Made by a program: the position numbers and the translations under genes. Positions 58,901 through 64,000 of a stretch of 64,000 nucleotides of DNA are shown piece by piece (position 1 is the stretch's first letter; each line of letters begins with the position of its first letter). This DNA comes from Phoronis australis. Taxonomy: Eukaryota; Phoronida; Phoronidae. The stretch covers positions 74,896 through 138,895 of the forward strand of contig NMRA01000083.1 in NCBI GenBank assembly GCA_002633005.1, in the 5' to 3' direction. A model generated the notes under the pieces. That model was not told the origin of the DNA. It was given only the letters and a program-made list of their open reading frames with translations, and searched no databases.

Positions 58901-61900
58901 GGTTTGGGTACCTCAGTCGCTTTAATTTTAACATTCATCTTTTCTATTTTTCACTGCATGTTTATATTAACTTTCAGTGTGGCTTTAGTACGTAAGATAT
59001 TGCTTTTCACTTTTGTATCGTAGTATTGTGTTTGTCTTCCTGACAGATCGCACTGTCCTGTTGTGGAGTACCAAGGAGTTTGCCAATAAAGAACATAAAT
59101 CAATCAGAGCCAATGTGGATCTGGACCATGCGACTAAAGTGCGGTTTAGTCCAGACTCCAGGTTAGTGCACCTGCGCAGAGTGCTTTAACCCAAATGCCG
59201 GCTCACTGTTTGAAGGGAAGTCAGTGTCGGGAAATTTATTTTTGTTTGTTCATATAGTTTTATAAGGTATGTCAATGTAAGTTCCTTAACGTGGTGGACT
59301 GTTTATTTTAGTGATTTTTAATGCAACTCATCACACCAGCCTTAAAGCTGCTTACAACATATGACATTGCTCTTTATGATGTATTCATACAGAGCCATTT
59401 ATAATTACTGTATCTGCTTCATTTATCTTTTTAGAAAAATGTTTTCTTTTTTCTCTTTGTTGGCAGATTTTGCTCAAGACGAGTTTGTTTTATTCATGTT
59501 CAGCTGCTGCACACGGTTCTCTACACTGTCATGTCCTGTAAATCTAAAACACAAGACCGGGGTACACGCAAATTCTCGCCTTACCTATTGTTTGTTGCAT
59601 TTCAGAAGCTTTGTTAAGCGATGACAGTGTGCTGCCCAACAGGACGTCCCATGTTACAGCCCAAGTGGTTTAGTGCTGAAGTTGCTTTTTAACATCGAGA
59701 ATGTTTGTTTTGCAGCTTTCAATTAGAGTTGTCAGAACAACATAAGTGTATTAGCCGGAGAAACATAGAAATATGTTTTATTTCAGAAACTTCATAGTCA
59801 GTCTTGGAAATGGTAACGCAATCCGAGTATTTAAGATAGGCAAGAAAGACGATGGGTCTGCTGGCAGTGTGACACCTGTGCTGGACTTTGACCAGGTAAC
59901 ATTGATTGTTGGATGTGAGTGTCCATGGCTAATTTTGATTTTCCACGGTCTCACTAGTGTTTTTCAGTTGTCTTTTTGTTTGAAACTGTGCACATGCTCT
60001 TTGAAGACCTTTTTATGCGTCCGCATATTTATGTGGACGTATTATGGCATCATCCCAGTCTATCCGGCGTCCGTCCGCCGTCCACTGCTCTATCTACAAA
60101 ACCCTTTGACTTAAGTCCATGAAATTTTGCACATGTGTTCCTATCATGGATGGGGCGGCATGAGCAAACTTTCAGACAGATCCGACTACTGGTGTGCCCC
60201 CTAGTGGCAATTATAGTTTTTTACGCTTACCTCTGTATCTTCAATGGTCTTCAACGGATTTTCATAAAATCTGGCATTTAGGCATGTATTAGTGAGATGA
60301 CGCTGTCCTCCTGTTTTCGGATGGATTCAAGGTTTTTTGCACCACCTGGTGGCCATTTTTGCTGTTTTCGATTCTATTTTTGGTTTCCACCCTCTATCAA
60401 CCAAACCGCTCTAAGGATCTTTGTGAAAGTGTGAATTTATTCCTTATTTTGAAGACAATAGCTGACGAGTTTCCGACGACTTCGAATACTGAAGCGCCTC
60501 CTAGTTGAGTTCTGTTTTGTGCCCATGGCTGTATCTCCTAAACCTTCTGTAAGATCTTTAGTAAGTTTAGCAAGTGTATTTATATGAAGTTGAAAATAGA
60601 TGACGATGACTTTCGGACGGATCTGACTGCCTGTGTGCCCCCTAGTGGCAATTTTAGTTTTTTTACGTTTACCTCTGCATCTTCAAAGGTCCTCAATAGA
60701 TTCTAATAAAATTTGGAGAGATGATGGTATCCTTCCGTTTTCGGACGGATTCTAGGTGTTTTGCGTCACCTAATGGCCATTTTTGCTGTTTTCGAGTCTG
60801 TTTTTTGGCGTCCGCCCCTCTATCAACCAAACCATTCTAAGGATGATTTTGGCGTATATATTCTCAGTGTGAAGAAGACAGTTGATGGTGGCGACTTTGA
60901 CTACTAGGGGGCCTTCTAGTTGCAGTTTTGTTTTGTTTTGCTCCCACTGCAGAATCTTTTAAGTGTATTTATATGAAGTTGACAACAGACGAATACAACT
61001 TTCAGACGGATACGACGAACGCTGTGCTCCCTAGTGGCAATTTCATTTTTTCTTTGCTTTGCTGAAGCTCCGTGGCAGATTTTTATGAAATTTTTAAATA
61101 GCTCTCTATTAAAAAAAATGATGGCACATTCCCTATTTCAGGTGGATTCAACATATTTTGTGCCATCTAGTGGCCATTTGTTGATACGAATAAACAACCC
61201 TAGAAGCACGCTGTTTGTGGTACATTCGTGGGTGCATTTCAACGCTCCATATTGCTCTTGTTTGTTTATTTGGCGTTTTTTAATTACTATAAAATGTATT
61301 TTGAACTTCTTAGTCGATTTCTGAAGTGACATTAAGGCGACGCTAAACCCGCATTCTGATAAAAAATTTTGATTACAGGTATCATTTTAAGTTAAGTTCA
61401 ATGGCCACTGAAAAGTTCATGTATTGACTATTTCTGGAATCTGCAGTCTGTGAATTTGCAGCATTTGAGAAATGCATCATGTATCATTGCAGAAACACAC
61501 TGCAGAAATAATCAACATCGGCATTTCCTCCAATGGGAAGTTCATCATGAGTTGCCATAGAGACACCACCTTGCTTGTATGGGACTTGAAAGGTGAGCCC
61601 ATACTTTGCCTGATATTCAACCCAAAACTTAACGAATCACGTCATATGAAGTTTGATAGTTCTCTAAAATCGTGCCATGTGATTGATTAATTTTTAGTCA
61701 AAACTATAAAGATTGGTGTTCTTAGGGTATGATTCAGTGTTAAGTTATCTAAAGTAGATCTTCAATGTGAAGCTAACAGTTTGGTCCATTTTAGTGTGTA
61801 GAATAAAGGGATGAACAACAATGTTATTAGGTGCTTATATGTTGCTCTCTAGTAACAACACTTGGTCCCATTAGCCAAGTGCACGTCTTACCATCAGCGT

Positions 61901-62348
61901 GAATGAATGAGTAGTTATTGAGAAAGTAGCTACTTCCATAGAGATGTCTTTCAAATTAATTGGTATCAGGAATCGTTAAACTGATGAACCACTACAATTT
62001 GGACTTTTAATGTTGGTGTACTCTTTATTGTAAGTGCACTAGGCTGCATTTTCTAAGGTCATGCTGGATGAAACTCATCAAAGGATCTTGTTGTGCAATG
62101 TTGTAAAATGTTCCTTTATTGTTACGGCATTAACCTGCTACACTGTTTGCATTTAATGATTCAAAAGTCTTTGTCTGTGAAGAAAGCCTTCAAATTATCG
62201 TGTTCTACTGTGCTATGCAATGTTCACTAGTTGTTATAGTTTGTGCGTTATTTCTGTTTAGGTGAGGTCCTGGCTCGGGTTGATAGCCATCAAATGAACA
62301 ACGCGTACGGTGCTGTTTCCCCATGTGGCAGATTTATAGCTTCATCAG
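52984..62348 (+). CDS. TBL2: Transducin beta-like protein 2 (TBL2), first six exons; 3' part lies beyond the window
   Basis: ER-membrane WD40 protein; in mammals it binds the stress kinase PERK and takes part in ATF4 translation under ER stress. Exons: 52984-53107, 58062-58265, 59047-59161, 59787-59895, 61493-61592, 62262-62348. All phases match, giving the first 246 residues of about 440. Exon 1 (MEQEGDQSLPVIAVTAAVG...) carries one hydrophobic segment, about residues 10-30, followed by FRRDK, i.e. a signal anchor like the mammalian protein. Exon 2 has a Lys/Gln-rich linker, then FTHPWLAGTLKGHSSL and the first WD repeat. LDHATKVRFSPDSR, GNAIRVFKIGKKDDG, NGKFIMS, TTLLVWDLKG and MNNAYGAVSPCGRF align one-for-one with human TBL2. 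Intron 1 is 5 kb and full of mobile elements. An inverted CTCF-motif repeat sits in intron 4, and intron 6 starts a large terminal-repeat element at 62609 that runs off the edge. Confidence 0.94.
53549..53590. repeat. Short perfect hairpin in TBL2 intron 1
   Basis: GCAAAGCTGTATA and TATACAGCTTTGC face each other across about seven bases, with extra pairing outside (TTGGTGC against GCGCCAA). It stands just left of the THAP element. Confidence 0.7.
53593..55148 (+). mobile_element. THAP-domain transposon relic, copy 2, with both ends
   Basis: Terminal inverted repeat: TAAAGGAGAATGTCACCC at the left and GGGTGGCATTCTCCTTTA at the right. At 53.83-54.05 kb the plus strand reads a THAP zinc-finger remnant (LRKWLAVVKNERYAVNSKYE, then VCGQHFVDSDFSDEFRL) with the late C-x2-H pair intact and the N-terminal half frameshifted. 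A 155-codon open frame follows (54127-54594), but I cannot tie it to a transposase. THAP fingers occur in P-element-type transposases. The element is dead. Confidence 0.7.
55930..56065. mobile_element. Short hAT-like MITE, copy 2, with internal N
   Basis: CAGTGGCGGATTTAG at the left and GGATCCGCCCCTG at the right form the terminal repeat. The flanks carry a five-base match, GAACC, on both sides (55925-55929 and 56066-56070). The undetermined base at 56038 lies in the element, as in copy 1. Confidence 0.65.
56590..56800 (+). repeat. Dispersed repeat shared with 51397-51650
   Basis: Carries GGGCTACAATACTCCCCA, TTTTCACCTCATCAAAAATAC and CTTCTTCAGCTATGC in the order found in POLD4 intron 1. In TBL2 intron 1. 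Confidence 0.5.
56915..57565 (-). repeat. Composite tRNA-derived element, copy 3, inverted
   Basis: Reverse complement of about 2795-3440: it includes the tRNA-like head (57001-57075; B box GGTTCGACTCC on the minus strand), the palindrome ATCTCACTAGTGAGAT and the CGGGGTC-GAGGTCGTGACC border. The part after TATTGTGGTATAA in copies 1 and 2 is missing here, so this copy is shorter. Confidence 0.8.
57621..57782. repeat. Strong 160-base hairpin in TBL2 intron 1
   Basis: TAGATTATTACATG, then GTCGTTATCCCCC, TATCTAGAGCCC, GTGGATTTTG and AGAATTATC-CCCTCGGGGC pair with the reverse complement to the right. Only a few bases remain for the loop around GCTGACGC. A foldback MITE is the likely origin. Pairing is nearly complete along both arms. 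Confidence 0.8.
60013..61260 (-). repeat. CTCF-motif repeat, inverted copy in TBL2 intron 4
   Basis: Reads as the reverse complement of the family: 3' end first (ATGCGTCCGCATATTTATG, CGGCGTCCGTCCG), then cores GTGCCCCCTAGTGGCAAT, GCACCACCTGGTGGCC, GTGCCCCCTAGTGGCAAT again, GTGCTCCCTAGTGGCAAT and GTGCCATCTAGTGGCC, and finally the 5' end (GTGGGTGCATTTCAACGC, TTGCTCTTG). All cores point to the minus strand, i.e. opposite to the copies at 1-24 kb. Confidence 0.8.
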
Positions 62349-62608
62349 GTAAATAATTACACTCTCATCAACACAAAATTGGAGTTATTGTTATAAAAAA
62401 CTAAATTCGTTTTTGGCCATTACATCAGCTCTATCTCCTAGCAGAACTGAAAAGTCGTTTTGGATAGAAGAGGTGGTAATTGTTCACAAACTTCACGTAG
62501 TCGAAATTTAAAAAGATTTTCATTGTGGAAGCAAAAAACGTATTGAGTGTCGCAGTAATAACATTCAAATCACTAACGAAGAAATAAAAAATCTTAATTG
62601 GCTGTATT

Positions 62609-64000
62609 TACCGCATTCGGCCTGATAACCACCCATCGCCCCATGCCTTTTCAGACTTCGCTAAAATAAGCACCCAGCCCATGAACGTTTACGTGTGAAA
62701 AATGCCTTACCTACAGTCCTAAAATTCTACTGTAATGGTTTCAATTTATCAATAATATCCGACAGTCCTGAAAAAATCATTGAGTGCGGAATTTGTAGAC
62801 CACGAGCCTTGCCGCTATGTCGGTATTTACCCATGACTGTACACTTGAAACTTTTGCCATGCCCATATCGAACACAAAAGTTTTGCTGATCTTGCGATGA
62901 ATGTGTTCCACTATGGTCTGCCTTTTCAGAACAGACGTAGTGTACTTGTCAACGGGATTGTATTGTAGATATTTCCCGACCTCATCAGGAATCCAAGTTT
63001 CTTTGTACACATGTAAACCGAGAATTAAAGAATAATAAAAACCGTGGCCAGTGTTAAAAGCACGTGGTCAGGAAGCGCGCGCTACGTGCATGTACCTGTC
63101 ATCAAAGACATTAGTAAGGAACTATCCATTTATGAAACAAGTAGCATAATATCGGCAAAAAATGAATATTGGCACTAATTTCTGACAATTGCTAATATTA
63201 TAAAGAATGTTTGCATTATTTTTAAGAGGGATTGTTTGATTAATCGTAATTGGTGATTTTAAAGCCAAATATCCGATTAAATGACCACTGATAGTGAATG
63301 CTTACTCACCCTTACACAGAAAAATAACTGTTAGATAGTCACGTAGGCATCCAGCCACACGGCAACTAATATGAGCCTTACCGAGACAAATAATGTCGAA
63401 CGTTTTTAGCACATGAGACCGGCAGTTGTGCTGAGTGAAACACGTTCTGCTTTAGGTGTACTGCTTGTGCTAATTTCTTAAGATACAATGCACATCTAGC
63501 TCGTTATATTGCGTTTACTCTGGCAAATGAACTCTGGTGACACACACGAGCTCCCTTACTCACACACGCAGACGAACTTCAAAACAAACATCACTGACAA
63601 CAATATGTGTGTTAGGCTAGATATTTTTCTTGTGTTGCCAATCATAGATGGCACGATGTAGCACAGATTTGTACTTAACCTGCCGTTAATCCCGAATCCA
63701 CGGAAACTTAAAAATCTTAGGGACACTATTTGGAAACCTTAAGGAGGATTTCAGGTAATTTGCTCGAGTCAAAACTGTATTTTTATTCAAGCATTCAAGT
63801 CACCATATCGACGATTGCAAGGCAGTCAGTCGGCAAGTTTTCGCCCTGGGATTTCAGCACAATTTTCTGTAAAATGATCATAATTTAACAGCAAAGTTTG
63901 ATAGCAATGCACCATAATTTTGTAGAACGTCTGTCATAGGTTACAGATACGTAACAGAGCGTAAATATGATGAATCTTAGCTTCCAATTTCACCCGTTTC
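62609..64000. mobile_element. Second, inverted copy of the 1.4 kb terminal-repeat element, cut by window edge
   Basis: Starts TACCGCATTCGGCCTGATAA and runs, as the reverse complement of 50392 down to about 49065, to the window end (for example ATCATAATTTAACAGC, CAGTCAGTCGGCAAGTTTTCG, TAATGTCGAACG). Divergence is clear but alignment is continuous. Located in TBL2 intron 6. Short frames inside are not conserved between the copies. Confidence 0.75.

Overview
This window is nuclear DNA from an animal, probably an invertebrate. Small, well-conserved exons sit in introns of up to several kilobases with GT-AG borders (one likely GC-AG), and more than a third of the sequence is mobile-element debris. 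Seeing AIP, POLD4, TBL2 and mitochondrial EF-Tu together with a P2X7-type 'ballast' domain gene makes an invertebrate deuterostome (amphioxus or acorn-worm grade) a reasonable guess. The species cannot be fixed from the sequence alone.

Layout. 1-13.5 kb: no host gene; near-identical repeat copies, tRNA-derived and terminal-inverted-repeat elements and a Penelope-like relic. 13.5-31.9 kb (minus): TUFM, mitochondrial elongation factor Tu, 11 exons recognised, only the extreme N-terminal exon unplaced. 31.9-34.6 kb: head-to-head spacer between TUFM and AIP, holding a THAP-derived element and a CRE. 34.6-43.5 kb (plus): AIP, the FKBP-like/TPR co-chaperone of HSP90, complete in six exons (325 residues). 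Its 5.6 kb fourth intron holds an antisense two-exon P2X7-ballast-domain gene (39454-41259), an unassigned terminal exon with a poly(A) signal (37973-38154) and tRNA-like SINEs. 43.5-47.8 kb: intergenic repeats. 47.8-52.7 kb (minus): POLD4, the small PCNA-binding subunit of DNA polymerase delta, four exons, about 106 residues (human 107). 52.98 kb to beyond the right edge (plus): TBL2, an ER-membrane WD40 protein, first six exons; it starts 317 bp from POLD4 in divergent orientation.

The four host genes do not form one pathway: mitochondrial translation (TUFM), HSP90 client handling (AIP), DNA replication (POLD4) and ER stress signalling (TBL2). They form two divergent pairs, TUFM/AIP and POLD4/TBL2. 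AIP and POLD4 are also close together on human chromosome 11q13, so part of this linkage may be ancient.

The most distinctive structure is a repeat family of about 1.7 kb, present in at least five substantial copies plus fragments. It is built from three alternating modules, each centred on a near-consensus CTCF core (CCACTAG-G-GGC type), about 146 bp apart and all in one orientation. All five undetermined bases (N) lie inside repeats, and two of them separate near-identical blocks that differ by presence or absence of a segment. This suggests that alternative haplotypes were placed in tandem during assembly.
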